Shown here one piece after another: positions 29,840 through 39,157 of a stretch of 64,000 nucleotides of DNA. Position 1 is the first letter of the stretch, and the number at the start of each line of letters is the position of its first letter. The stretch is from an uncultured Clostridia bacterium (GTDB lineage: Bacteria > Bacillota > Clostridia > UBA1381): assembly GCA_934454145.1 (NCBI GenBank), contig CAKSFT010000002.1, forward strand, positions 186,001-250,000, in the 5' to 3' direction. A program made the translations under genes and the position numbers. A model generated the notes under the pieces. It did not search any database and was not told where the DNA came from. It saw only the letters and a list, made by a program, of their open reading frames with translations.

Positions 29840-31045
29840 ATGAAATTTACTGACCAGAAATTTATTCCGGTTCTTTTTGGGAACGATATAAATGTATACA
29901 GCGTGGCACGTGCGTTTTATGAAAAATACAAGGTCCGCTCCAAGGTTTTCGGCAAGGCGCTGTTCGGGCCGTGCTATAAAAGCAAAATGATAGATTTCAC
30001 CGAGATTGCAGACATTGACACCCCCGAGATTTTGCTTGAAGTGCTGAACTCTTATGCAAAAGAGCATGCACAGAAGAGGATAATCGCAATAGGCTGCGGG
30101 GACAACTATGTGAAGTGTATCGCAACGTCAAAAGAAGCCCTGAGGGCAAATGTCATTGCGCCTTATTCCGACTATGATTTTCTTGAGAATCTGATGGATA
30201 AGGAAAAGTTTTATGCCCTGCTTGAAAAACATGGTATAGAATTCCCGGCGACATGCATCGCAACCGCGCTGAGCCGCGACGAGATAAATGTGCACTTTGA
30301 GCCGCCGTATATCCTGAAGCCGGCAAACCAGGTGGAATATTATAAGCACAAATTTGACGGACAGAAGAAGGTTTTCAAGCTTGACTCGCTTGACGAACTG
30401 AAGAAAACCCTGAGAAAGGTGTACAATGCAGGATATACAGACCACATGATTATACAGGAATTTATCCCGGGGGACGACACATTTATGCGTGTTTTGACCT
30501 GTTATTCCGACAGGAACGCAAAGGTCAAAATGATGTGTCTGGGGCATGTGCTTTTGGAGGAGCACACGCCGTACGGCATAGGCAATCATGCAGTTATCAT
30601 AACGGAATATGACGCAAAGCTTATGGAAAGCTTTAAGGATTTGCTGGAGAGTATAGGCTATGTCGGGTTTTCGAACTTTGACATAAAATATGACAGCCGT
30701 GACAATAAGTATAAAGCTTTTGAGATAAATACGCGCCAGGGACGGAGCAATTTTTATGTCACCGGCTCGGGGCACAACATTGCGGAACTGATTGTAAACG
30801 AATATATCCTTGGAGAACAGCTTGACGAGGATATCGCGAGGAATGAATATCTGTGGATGGTTGTCCCAAAGGGTGTTGCGTTTAAGTATGCACCGGCATA
30901 TAAAAGCAGAATGAAGCGGCTTATACGCGACAAAAAATATGTAAATCCGCTGTTCTTCAAAGAGGACAACGACATTGAAAGACGTCTGAGGCTTTGCAAA
31001 TCACAGTTGGGACACTTTGTAAAATATCATAAATACATGAAATAA
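29840..31045 (+). CDS. ATP-grasp carboxylate-amine ligase (D-aspartate-ligase-like)
   Basis: This is a 401-residue ATP-grasp protein. ATG 29840 is preferred because TGGAGA is 7 nt upstream. An N-terminal NAD-like alpha/beta domain (IPVLFGNDINVYSVARAFYE) leads to the ATP-grasp core: ILKPANQVEYYKH, a DHMIIQEFIPGDDT lid and the metal-binding FEINTRQGRSNFYVTGSG. This resembles enterococcal D-aspartate ligase, which attaches D-Asp to the Lys side chain of the peptidoglycan precursor. A racemase gene follows, as in that system. The substrate is inferred; other acid/amine pairs are possible. Confidence 0.8.
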   Translation: MKFTDQKFIPVLFGNDINVYSVARAFYEKYKVRSKVFGKALFGPCYKSKMIDFTEIADIDTPEILLEVLNSYAKEHAQKRIIAIGCGDNYVKCIATSKEALRANVIAPYSDYDFLENLMDKEKFYALLEKHGIEFPATCIATALSRDEINVHFEPPYILKPANQVEYYKHKFDGQKKVFKLDSLDELKKTLRKVYNAGYTDHMIIQEFIPGDDTFMRVLTCYSDRNAKVKMMCLGHVLLEEHTPYGIGNHAVIITEYDAKLMESFKDLLESIGYVGFSNFDIKYDSRDNKYKAFEINTRQGRSNFYVTGSGHNIAELIVNEYILGEQLDEDIARNEYLWMVVPKGVAFKYAPAYKSRMKRLIRDKKYVNPLFFKEDNDIERRLRLCKSQLGHFVKYHKYMK

Positions 31046-31052
31046 TACAAAT

Positions 31053-31266
31053 AGGTAATTGTAAAACTAACGTTTTCCAATTAAAATGCTTGGGTAGGAA
31101 TAAAAAGTTCCGGCCGATTTTAATTTTACGGCAGGTTGAAACTTTTTATTTCAGCCAAAAATGATGCACATGTCGTCATTTTTGATTATCGGTCAGAGGT
31201 TGGCACCCCCGATACCCCCGCAAAGATGCGGTGGCTAATTGTAAAATTTATATTTTACAATTACCT
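31053..31266. mobile_element. MITE-like repeat, copy 1
   Basis: This 214-bp non-coding element starts AGGTAATTGTAAAA and ends with the exact reverse complement, TTTTACAATTACCT. It is flanked by near-identical 13-bp direct repeats (31040-31052 and 31267-31279, two differences), as after transposition. By eye roughly nine of ten bases match copy 2 (42206-42420). Inside are two foldback stretches (AATAAAAAGTT/AACTTTTTATT and AAAAATGA/TCATTTTT). It splits the ATP-grasp and racemase genes. Confidence 0.8.
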
Positions 31267-31307
31267 AAATAATATAAAAAAAGCACTAAGGCAGAAGGGA
31301 GATTTTT

Positions 31308-32006
31308 ATGGGCAAACTGGGCATACTTGGGGGCATGGGGCCTTTGGCGACACAGCTTTTGTACAAGATGATTATAGAAAACACAGACGCGTCATGCGAC
31401 CAGGAGCATATCGACATGATAATTCTGAGTCATGCAAAAATCCCCGACAGGACGGCGGCGATAAAGAGCGGAAACACAAAGGAAGTTTTTCACGCGCTTT
31501 TGGATGATATATTTATGCTGGAGAAAAACGGCTGTACGGCTGTCGCAATCCCGTGCAACACATCGCATTATTTTTATCACGCACTTCAGGCGGAAGCGGA
31601 TATACCGATAATAAACATGGTGCGTTCGGCAATTGAGGACGTGAAAAAAACACGGCCGCAGGCAAAAAAAATAGGAATATTGGCGACAGACGGCACGGTT
31701 TTTTCTGACATATACCGCAAGGAATGTAATGAACTGGGGCTGGAGGCGGTATACCCGGACAAGGACGTGCAAAAGCTTGTGATGGACATAATATATAACC
31801 AGATAAAAGTGGGGAAAAAGGGAAACACGGCGGATTTTGCCGTGATAGACCGCCATCTGAAGGAGTCGGGCTGTGACGGGGCTGTGCTTGCGTGCACAGA
31901 ACTCTCGTGTTACAGAGAAAACAACGGTTTGTCTTCGTTTTACACCGATGCAATGGAAAGTCTTTGCAAAAGGGCCATTGTCATGTGCGGAGGCAAGCTG
32001 AAATAA
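31308..32006 (+). CDS. Aspartate/glutamate racemase family protein
   Basis: This 232-residue PLP-independent racemase has LGGMGPLATQLLYKMI at the start and two catalytic-cysteine motifs, AIPCNTSHYFYHAL near residue 85 and VLACTELSCY near 193, as in aspartate racemases. It interconverts L- and D-Asp or L- and D-Glu. The D-aspartate-ligase-like ATP-grasp gene stands just upstream, which favours D-Asp. A MITE-like repeat now separates the two. ATG 31308 is preceded by AAGGGAG. Confidence 0.88.
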   Translation: MGKLGILGGMGPLATQLLYKMIIENTDASCDQEHIDMIILSHAKIPDRTAAIKSGNTKEVFHALLDDIFMLEKNGCTAVAIPCNTSHYFYHALQAEADIPIINMVRSAIEDVKKTRPQAKKIGILATDGTVFSDIYRKECNELGLEAVYPDKDVQKLVMDIIYNQIKVGKKGNTADFAVIDRHLKESGCDGAVLACTELSCYRENNGLSSFYTDAMESLCKRAIVMCGGKLK

Positions 32007-32013
32007 TATCTTA

Positions 32014-32052
32014 TACGCCTTATCCCGTCCGCGGTAAGGCGCAGTGTTTTTT
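32014..32052 (+). terminator. Terminator-like hairpin before the MurE-ArgB fusion
   Basis: CGCCTTA (32016-32022) pairs with TAAGGCG (32035-32041); a T6 run follows after 5 nt. Read-through is likely since the next gene is close. Confidence 0.5.
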
Positions 32053-32092
32053 AAAACCTAATTTTGCGGACGGAAAGGCTTTGATTTTTCAA

Positions 32093-34450
32093 ATGAAATA
32101 CCATTTGTCGGACTATGTGAAGCTTTTGGAGGATAACGGGCTCCTTATATCTGCAAAGATTTCGGCTGACCCGGAAATTTCAGATGTTTCATATAATTCA
32201 AAACAGGTTGGCGGGGGTACGCTTTTTATCTGTAAAGGTTCGCATTTTAAAGAGGAATATCTGACTTCTGCTGTGGAACAGGGGGCGGTGTGCTATATTT
32301 CCGAGGAGGAAAAAAGCGCGGAGTGTGATTTTTTGCTGGTGAATGACATCAGAAAAAGCACCGCGCTTGTCGCGGACATGTTTTATGGTCAGGTTTGGAA
32401 AAAGCTGAACCTGACGGGCATCACCGGCACAAAGGGAAAGTCAACAACGGCGTATTTTATAAAGTATATACTGGACGAATACCTTGCATCGGAGAAAAAA
32501 AGTCTGAGCGCGATAATTTCTTCCATTGACACCTATGACGGAGTGACAAACACGGAGTCGCGCCTGACCACGCCGGAGCCTATAGAGCTGCACAGGCATT
32601 TTAAGAATGCTGTGGACTCAAACATTGAATATCTGACAATGGAGGTTTCGTCACAAGCGCTGAAATATCACAGGGTGACGGGCGTGACATTTGACGTGGG
32701 GTGTTTCCTGAATATTGGCGAGGATCATATAAGCGATATTGAGCACCCGGATTTTGAGGATTACTTTTCCTCAAAGCTGAAAATCTTTGCACAAAGCAGA
32801 TATGCATGTGTGTGCCTTGACTCGATGTACCCCGAAAGGATACTTGCGGCAGCGCAGACTTGTGAAAAAGTTATCACTTTTTCCACCCAAGACGAGAGCG
32901 CAGATGTATATGCATATGACATCAGGAAAAAGGGACATGATACGTCTTTTATGGTGCGCATGCCCGGATATGAGGGCGAGTTTGTGCTGACGATTCCGGG
33001 GCTTTTCAATGTGCAGAATGCCCTGGCGGCGATAAGCGTTTGTTATCTTTACGGCATACCGGCGGAATGTATGTATGTGGGGCTGATGAAAGCAAGGTCG
33101 TCGGGCAGAATGGAAGTATATTCCAATTCTGACAGCAAAATCATAGTGATAGTGGACTATGCCCACAACAAAATGAGTTTTGAAACCCTGTTTAACTCGG
33201 TGAGAAAAGAATTCCCCGGGAGAAAAATTTCCATTGTATTTGGCTGCCCGGGCAAAAAGGCGATTATGCGGCGGCGCGATTTGGGCACCGCGGCAGGAAA
33301 ATATGCCGACAAGGTGTATATAACCGAGGAGGACTTTGGGGAAGAGCCTTTGATGAAGATATGCAGTGAAATTGCTGATTTTGTGAAACAGCAGGACTGC
33401 CCCTATGAGATTATCCCAGACCGCGGCGACGCAATCAAAAAGGCAATCGCGGACACAGACGAGCAGAGCGTTATACTTGTCACCGGGAAGGGCAACGAAA
33501 CGCGCCTCAAAAGGGGAAATGTCTATGAACCGTGTCTGACAGATGTTGAATATACAAAAAAATATCTGAAAGAATATGATGTTTTGCACAACATAGATTC
33601 GGCAGAAAAGATAAGCAGTTTTCGGGATATTTTGCCGGCTTTGAGGAAATTGTGCAACAAAAACATATTGATAAAACTTGGCGGAAGTATAATGGAGGAC
33701 AATGCGCTTTTGAAAAATGTCTTTGACGACATTGCACTGATGAACACACTTGGCGCAAGGATTGTTGTCGTGCACGGCGGCGGCAAGAAAATATCGGCAG
33801 AGCTTGCACGGCGCGGCATTGAAAGCAGATTTGTAAACGGATACCGTGTCACGGGGGAGGATTCTGTAGAAACCATAGAAATGGTTTTGAGCGGCAATGT
33901 AAACAAACGGATTGTACAGGAACTTCAAAACGATAACGTAAACGCAATCGGGCTTTCCGGCAAAGACGCCGGGCTGATATGCGCAAAGAAAAAGGTAATC
34001 CCCGGTGCGGACATAGGCTTTGCGGGGGAAATTACGGGGGTAAACCCAGCGGTTGTTTCTCTGCTTCTCGATAACGGATATCTCCCGGTAATCTCGCCTG
34101 TTTCTGCGGACACACAGGGGAAAACGCTGAATATAAACGCAGACGACGCTGCATTGGCTGTCGCGGAAAGCCTGAAAGTGGACACGCTTGTTTTCATAAC
34201 AGATGTGGACGGGATATTGCTTGACGTGCACAATGACAAGACCGTTGTGAACTATGTGGATATAAAACAGGCGGAGGAGCTGATTGAAAAGGGTTTCATT
34301 GACGGCGGAATGCTGCCGAAACTGAAATCATGTGTGGAATCAATCAGAAACGGCGTAAATGAGGTGGTTATTCTGAACGGAAAGGTAAAATATAACCTTG
34401 TTTCCAATTTTATCACCCCCAAAAAGATAGGCACAACCATAGGCAGATAG
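32093..34450 (+). CDS. MurE-like Mur ligase fused to acetylglutamate-kinase-like domain
   Basis: This is a 785-residue bifunctional protein. Residues 1 to about 490 form a complete Mur ligase: a UDP-binding N-domain, LTGITGTKGKSTTAYF near 105, a carbamylated-Lys-type region, and VDYAHNKMSFETLF near 355. The MurE DNPR specificity loop (about 411) reads EEDFGEEP, so the usual diaminopimelate determinant is absent. From about 520 a complete amino-acid kinase of ArgB type follows: NILIKLGGS, VVVHGGGKKI, NINADDAALA and FITDVDGIL. ATG 32093 is taken as start (AAAGG upstream); the open frame extends further 5' without support. Pathway context: ATP-grasp ligase and racemase upstream. Confidence 0.92.
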   Translation: MKYHLSDYVKLLEDNGLLISAKISADPEISDVSYNSKQVGGGTLFICKGSHFKEEYLTSAVEQGAVCYISEEEKSAECDFLLVNDIRKSTALVADMFYGQVWKKLNLTGITGTKGKSTTAYFIKYILDEYLASEKKSLSAIISSIDTYDGVTNTESRLTTPEPIELHRHFKNAVDSNIEYLTMEVSSQALKYHRVTGVTFDVGCFLNIGEDHISDIEHPDFEDYFSSKLKIFAQSRYACVCLDSMYPERILAAAQTCEKVITFSTQDESADVYAYDIRKKGHDTSFMVRMPGYEGEFVLTIPGLFNVQNALAAISVCYLYGIPAECMYVGLMKARSSGRMEVYSNSDSKIIVIVDYAHNKMSFETLFNSVRKEFPGRKISIVFGCPGKKAIMRRRDLGTAAGKYADKVYITEEDFGEEPLMKICSEIADFVKQQDCPYEIIPDRGDAIKKAIADTDEQSVILVTGKGNETRLKRGNVYEPCLTDVEYTKKYLKEYDVLHNIDSAEKISSFRDILPALRKLCNKNILIKLGGSIMEDNALLKNVFDDIALMNTLGARIVVVHGGGKKISAELARRGIESRFVNGYRVTGEDSVETIEMVLSGNVNKRIVQELQNDNVNAIGLSGKDAGLICAKKKVIPGADIGFAGEITGVNPAVVSLLLDNGYLPVISPVSADTQGKTLNINADDAALAVAESLKVDTLVFITDVDGILLDVHNDKTVVNYVDIKQAEELIEKGFIDGGMLPKLKSCVESIRNGVNEVVILNGKVKYNLVSNFITPKKIGTTIGR

Positions 34451-34531
34451 GCACTTAATATTTTCTTAAGAAAAATTTAAGGCAAATTGTATTGCAGTAA
34501 AAAGGCAAATGATATATAATGTCATAAACGG

Positions 34532-34561
34532 TTAATTGTAAAATTTAAATTTTACAATTAC
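34532..34561. repeat. Palindrome matching the right end of the MITE-like repeat
   Basis: TTAATTGTAAAATT and its reverse complement form a 30-bp palindrome nearly identical to 31237-31264 inside copy 1. It could be an end fragment of the element or an independent hairpin. Confidence 0.5.
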
Positions 34562-34593
34562 AAAAAATGCCATAAGGAAAGGTGGGTGTGCCC

Positions 34594-35274
34594 ATGAAAA
34601 AACTTTTGAAATTTTTGATGCTGGTGATTCTGGCGGCGGCAGGGGTTCTTGCATATCAGGGATATGACAAGTATTCGTCAGCACTGAAAAATGCTCCGCT
34701 TGCCGAAAAAACAGCCGAAATCAGGGCACAGGAGAACTATACCCCCATTGACGAACTCCCCAAAACATTTGTCAATGCCATGGTGGCAGTGGAGGACAGG
34801 CGGTTTTTCCGCCACCGCGGATTTGATGCCAGGGGGACGGCGCGTGCAATAGTGACCGACATAAGGACAAGATCCCTTGCAGAAGGGGGGAGCACAATAA
34901 CCCAACAGTTGGCAAAGAACATATACTTTCCCCTGGACGATTCGCCGGCGCGCAAAATTGCGGAAATATTTATGGCATTGAAAATTGAAAGCGAATATTC
35001 AAAAAGCGATATTTTGGAGTTGTATTTTAATGTAATATATTATGGGAAGGGTTGTTATTGCATATATGATGCGGCACAGGAATATTTCGGGAAAAAACCG
35101 TCAGAGCTGACAGATTATGAATCGACAATGCTTGCCGGACTGCCGAATGCACCGTCGGTGCTGTCTGCCGCCCCGGAACGCGCAGCGGAGCGCCAAAAAA
35201 AGGTTTTGAAAAGCATGGTGCGCACAGGGTATATAACGGAGTCGGAGATGAACAAAATCCTGAACGAAGGATAA
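34594..35274 (+). CDS. Monofunctional peptidoglycan glycosyltransferase (GT51)
   Basis: This 226-residue protein polymerises lipid II into glycan strands. One N-terminal membrane helix (residues 3-22) anchors a GT51 domain with the full motifs AVEDRRFFRHRGFDARGTAR (catalytic Glu near residue 62), GGSTITQQLAKNIY and LELYFNVIYYGKG. The transpeptidase domain of class A PBPs is missing, so it is an MtgA-type enzyme. ATG 34594 is preferred over GTG 34582 or 34588 because of AAGGAAAGG spacing. It follows the Mur-ligase cluster, consistent with wall synthesis. Confidence 0.92.
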   Translation: MKKLLKFLMLVILAAAGVLAYQGYDKYSSALKNAPLAEKTAEIRAQENYTPIDELPKTFVNAMVAVEDRRFFRHRGFDARGTARAIVTDIRTRSLAEGGSTITQQLAKNIYFPLDDSPARKIAEIFMALKIESEYSKSDILELYFNVIYYGKGCYCIYDAAQEYFGKKPSELTDYESTMLAGLPNAPSVLSAAPERAAERQKKVLKSMVRTGYITESEMNKILNEG

Positions 35275-35292
35275 CATCCCACGCGTAAAAGC

Positions 35293-35330
35293 AAAGGAGC
35301 TGAAAAAATATGTTTTTCAGCTCCTTTTTG
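35293..35330. terminator. Bidirectional terminator
   Basis: AAAGGAGCTGAAAAA pairs with TTTTTCAGCTCCTTT, with T-runs on both strands, between the convergent GT51 gene and purB. Confidence 0.88.
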
Positions 35331-35334
35331 GATT

Positions 35335-36765
35335 TTATACGTTTATTTCAATATCTATGCCCAGCAAATCCTTGTTTTGTTCCAATATCGGGTTTACCTC
35401 CTCGGTGAGGAAGTCATCAACCTGCTGAGGCGCGCGTCCTACATAAAGCTCCGGTTTCATGATTTCGTGCAATTCTTCCAGGGTTATGCCAAAACTTTTG
35501 TCGGCGGCGATGAGCTCGGGGAGATTGTTGTCCTTGCCCTCTGCCTTGACATTTTTTGCGGCCTCCATGGAATATATGCGTATTTTCTCGTGCAATTCCT
35601 GTCTGTCGCCGCCGCGTTTCACGGCGTCCATCATAATGTTTTCGGTTGCCATAAAGGGAATCTCACTCATAAATTGTTTGCGTATAACCTTTGGATACAC
35701 GACAAGCCCGTCAACAACGTTTATATAAAGGCTCAGTATTGCATCGGTTGCCAGGAAGCCCTCCGGTATGCTGATTCTTTTGTTTGCAGAGTCATCCAGC
35801 GTCCTCTCAAACCATTGGGTTGAGGCTGTTATCGCCGGATTCAGCGCATTTACCAAGACGTACCTTGCAAGAGAGCCGATGCGCTCCGAGCGCATTGGAT
35901 TACGCTTGTACGCCATTGCGGAAGAGCCTATCTGGTTTTTTTCAAAAGGTTCCTCAATCTGTTTCATATGTTGCAGGAGTCGGATATCGTTGGAAAATTT
36001 GTATGCGCTCTGCGCTATGGAACTCAGGATATTGCATATGCGCGAGTCAACCTTCCTGGGGTAAGTCTGTCCGCTTACGGCAAAGCATGACTCATATCCC
36101 ATTTTTTCTGCAATTTTTTTGTCCAGCTCGCGGCATTTTTCGTGGGAACCGTCAAAAAGCTCAAGAAAGCTTGCCTGTGTGCCGGTTGTGCCTTTGCAGC
36201 CCAAAAGCTTTGTCCGCGAAAGCTCAAATTCCACATCTTCCAAATCCATAAGCAAATCCTGCAGCCAAAGGCACGCCCTTTTGCCGACGGTGGTCGGCTG
36301 TGCCGGCTGGAAGTGGGTGAAAGCAAGAGTCGGCAGATTCTTGTTTTGGCCGGCAAAGTCCGCAAGGTTCTTGATAAGATTTATGAGTTTTTTTCTGATG
36401 AGAAGCAGAGCCTCGTGCATAATGATTATGTCGGTGTTGTCGCCCACATAACAGCTTGTTGCGCCAAGATGTATGATTGGCTTTGCCTTTGGGCACTGCA
36501 CACCAAAGGCATACACATGGCTCATGACGTCGTGGCGAACCTTTTTTTCGCGCTCTTTTGCAACGTCATAGTTTATGTCATATATATGCGTTTCCATTTC
36601 CGCAATTTGTTCGTCGGTTATGTCCAGCCCGAGCTCCTGTTCGCTTTTTGCCAGTGCAATCCACAGCTTTCTCCATGTGGAAAATTTTTTGTCGGGAGAA
36701 AACAGATACTGCATTTCTTCCGAAGCATATCTTGTGTTGAGCGGATTTTCATAAGTGTTTTTCAT
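35335..36765 (-). CDS. purB: Adenylosuccinate lyase
   Basis: PurB catalyses two fumarate-releasing steps of purine synthesis (SAICAR to AICAR and adenylosuccinate to AMP). The protein is 476 residues and uses ATG 36765, preceded by GAAAGGA. The fumarase/aspartase signature SSAMAYKRNPMRSE is present near residue 285. AFTHFQPAQPTTVGKR carries a catalytic His, and IIHLGATSCYVGDNTD is also typical. It is monocistronic or follows the small membrane gene upstream by 13 nt. Confidence 0.97.
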   Translation of the reverse strand: MKNTYENPLNTRYASEEMQYLFSPDKKFSTWRKLWIALAKSEQELGLDITDEQIAEMETHIYDINYDVAKEREKKVRHDVMSHVYAFGVQCPKAKPIIHLGATSCYVGDNTDIIIMHEALLLIRKKLINLIKNLADFAGQNKNLPTLAFTHFQPAQPTTVGKRACLWLQDLLMDLEDVEFELSRTKLLGCKGTTGTQASFLELFDGSHEKCRELDKKIAEKMGYESCFAVSGQTYPRKVDSRICNILSSIAQSAYKFSNDIRLLQHMKQIEEPFEKNQIGSSAMAYKRNPMRSERIGSLARYVLVNALNPAITASTQWFERTLDDSANKRISIPEGFLATDAILSLYINVVDGLVVYPKVIRKQFMSEIPFMATENIMMDAVKRGGDRQELHEKIRIYSMEAAKNVKAEGKDNNLPELIAADKSFGITLEELHEIMKPELYVGRAPQQVDDFLTEEVNPILEQNKDLLGIDIEINV

Positions 36766-36778
36766 AGGTATTGTCCTT

Positions 36779-37330
36779 TCATACAGTTTGTTGTGCAAAA
36801 TCAGATTGTTTGTCTGTTATTTTTTTGATTGCAGAATATATTTCATGCGGATTGTAGAAAACATTGTAGTTTATGTATCTTCCGTCGCGTAGGTAAAAGC
36901 CTATCTGACTGCTGTTGCAGGCGATTCTTTTGATATCGCTGTATCGTATATCAAAAAAGAAAAGCCCATTAAATTCGTTTAGGGATATCCCTTTTATGCC
37001 GTCTTGGTTTATTTCAAGGTATATTTCGGACATCTTGCGGCTATAGCTTGACACGGCGTACGGTGTGGAAATCAAAGATGTCAGTGCCGCAACAAGAGAA
37101 GTAAAGACAATGATGTTTCCGCACAGGCGGATTGTATCGCTGTCGTTGTCGCCGGACAGTACAGAGAGGACAAGACCCGTGATAAACATTACAAAAGAAA
37201 TAACAACAACTATCACATTTGAGTGAACGGTTTTGCAGTTGTGGCTGTTTATCAGGAGCGGTGTTGCCTTAAACACCCGTTTGCCGTTCTTCGGCAAACC
37301 CGGTAAATCCCGGGATAGGGTGGGCGGCAA
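36779..37330 (-). CDS. Two-helix membrane protein, probably frameshifted at its 5' end
   Basis: The visible frame of 183 residues has two hydrophobic segments (VIVVVISFVMFITGLVLSVL and IVFTSLVAALTSLIS) and a C-terminal YcxB-like beta-rich part. Its only start is an unsupported TTG at 37330. A better start, ATG 37358 with GAGGAAAA upstream, opens another frame that encodes MNNKNKPDYLAAHPIPGFTG and stops at 37269. The two overlap, so a one-base shift near 37290-37320 would join them into a protein of about 190 residues. Mutation, sequencing error or programmed shift are all possible. Function unknown. Confidence 0.6.
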   Translation of the reverse strand: MPPTLSRDLPGLPKNGKRVFKATPLLINSHNCKTVHSNVIVVVISFVMFITGLVLSVLSGDNDSDTIRLCGNIIVFTSLVAALTSLISTPYAVSSYSRKMSEIYLEINQDGIKGISLNEFNGLFFFDIRYSDIKRIACNSSQIGFYLRDGRYINYNVFYNPHEIYSAIKKITDKQSDFAQQTV

Positions 37331-37464
37331 GATAATCCGGTTTATTTTTGTTGTTCATATCAGAATTTTCCTCGGTTAAAATTTCATAAATCAATACCTT
37401 CTTAATTATAATATAAACTGCCAAAAAAATCAATACCAAATTTTTGTCTGCCCCGGCGGGGGTG

Positions 37465-39150
37465 TCAATCTCTGTAAGGCATGTCCGGCAGATTGTACAC
37501 GATTGTCGTGCCGGAAGAATCCGAGAATATTTCCAGTCCGTAATCCTCGCCGTATATAAGCTGTATGCGCTTGTGAACATTTGCGACACCGATGTGCTTT
37601 TTGTGCGGCATCATCTGTGTCTTGAGGGATTTAAACAATATTTCTGCCTTTTCGGGAGAAATGCCAGGACCATCGTCGGAAACCGATATTTTGAAAACAT
37701 TGTTTTGCACATATGCCTTCAGTGTTATGGTGCCGAAACCGTCTTTGTTGTGGAGGATACCATGTTCTATGGAGTTTTCAATTATCGGCTGGAGCATGAA
37801 TTTGACGCATGACAGATTCATTACATCATTATCTATTTCTTTTACAAATTTTATATGGTCATCAAATTTTATGTTTTGCAGACGGATATATTTGTCCACA
37901 TATTCCAGCTCTGTGCTGAAGGCACATGTATAACTTTCTGTGTCAAGGACGCCCTTTAATATGTCGGAAAGAAGCTTTATTATTTTTGTTATGTTTGTCT
38001 GCTTTTTGTGCTCTGCCATGTCGGTCATGGAAATTAGGTTGAGGGCATTGAAGATAAAATGCGGATTTATCTGTTCTTGCAATGTGAGTATCTGCGACCT
38101 TTTCAGCGCGGAAATCTTTTCGGACAAAACCTCTTCGATTTCGGCGTTTTTTTCTTTCAGCCGCAGCAGATTGCTGATGATGGTGTTGACTTCAACCGGC
38201 ACGGAATCCTTTTCTTCATATTCATTCCTGAAAATATTGATGATTTTAAACAAAGATGAATAAAACCTCATGCTTATGTAACAGGCAATAAATATCGAGG
38301 CAATGAAAACCAGTGTTATGCTGAAAATAATCGAGAGCGACGAAAGCCTTTTTTGCTCGTTGAATATGTTGGAGTCAAACTCAACACTGATGTGATAGAA
38401 CGACTCGATGCAGTCGCGTCCCAGGGTGATGCTGCTCTTTTGGGGCTCGGCGCCGTCAGAATCGGTAAAAACCGTATATCCCGGCTGGGAAGTTATCGTT
38501 ATTTTTGAAGAATTGCTGTCGGACAGAAAGAATTTTCTGAATTCTGCCGCCTCAAAATTGAAGATAATCAATCCGCCGAAGTCGTTGTCCTTTGACGGGA
38601 CAGAACGGCACATCGTGACATAGTTTGTCCCCTTGAAAGTTCTGAAGTAGAGAAAATCACGGTTTTTGTTTTGCAAAAACATGCCGTACCAGGCGGTGTC
38701 GTCAAATTTGTCAAGGTAGTTTGCGCTGTTGAGTGAAAACACATAGTCGGTATTTTTCTTGTAGAGGTATATGGAATACAGGTGAGGAATGTTAAGCGTG
38801 GACATGGACACCTGCTTTGTTATTTCGTAAATATCCATGCTTTGCGAGGTGGACTCGGTATAATTCACCGTGGAGAGCCAGTTTGTATAATTGTGGTTTG
38901 TGGTTATGGCATTATAGTTGCTGTTTAAGATATTTATGACATCGTTGAACTGGCTGCTTATCTCGTCCATTTTGTTGTTATAGTATATGTTCATGTTTTG
39001 CTCAAGGCTTTTGTTGTAATTGATGGAAAAAACGATGGTGAGAGAGGACAGCGGAATACATATAAGTATAAACACCAATATCATGTTTCTGAAAAATATA
39101 TTGTTGCGTTTGTATTGGAAAATGGTTTTCCACAAAAGACGGTTGTTCAA
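37465..39150 (-). CDS. YesM-type sensor histidine kinase
   Basis: This 561-residue membrane kinase has one helix at 21-43, an extracytoplasmic Cache-like sensor (45-290), a second helix (about 293-315), HAMP-like linker, the His_kinase domain with phospho-His in LQEQINPHFIFNALN near 375, and an HATPase domain (PIIENSIEHG, VSDDGPGI). It starts at TTG 39150, with AAGGAAG upstream. It lies 7 nt after the YesN-like regulator gene. Such pairs usually sense extracellular saccharides or their binding proteins and control polysaccharide uptake genes. Confidence 0.94.
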   Translation of the reverse strand: MNNRLLWKTIFQYKRNNIFFRNMILVFILICIPLSSLTIVFSINYNKSLEQNMNIYYNNKMDEISSQFNDVINILNSNYNAITTNHNYTNWLSTVNYTESTSQSMDIYEITKQVSMSTLNIPHLYSIYLYKKNTDYVFSLNSANYLDKFDDTAWYGMFLQNKNRDFLYFRTFKGTNYVTMCRSVPSKDNDFGGLIIFNFEAAEFRKFFLSDSNSSKITITSQPGYTVFTDSDGAEPQKSSITLGRDCIESFYHISVEFDSNIFNEQKRLSSLSIIFSITLVFIASIFIACYISMRFYSSLFKIINIFRNEYEEKDSVPVEVNTIISNLLRLKEKNAEIEEVLSEKISALKRSQILTLQEQINPHFIFNALNLISMTDMAEHKKQTNITKIIKLLSDILKGVLDTESYTCAFSTELEYVDKYIRLQNIKFDDHIKFVKEIDNDVMNLSCVKFMLQPIIENSIEHGILHNKDGFGTITLKAYVQNNVFKISVSDDGPGISPEKAEILFKSLKTQMMPHKKHIGVANVHKRIQLIYGEDYGLEIFSDSSGTTIVYNLPDMPYRD

Positions 39151-39157
39151 AGCAAAA

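Noticed and set aside
32771..34231. 486-codon open frame opposite the MurE-ArgB fusion
   Set aside because: It is a shadow of the strongly conserved plus-strand gene; the peptide is Cys/His/Tyr-rich with no domain and no ribosome-binding site.
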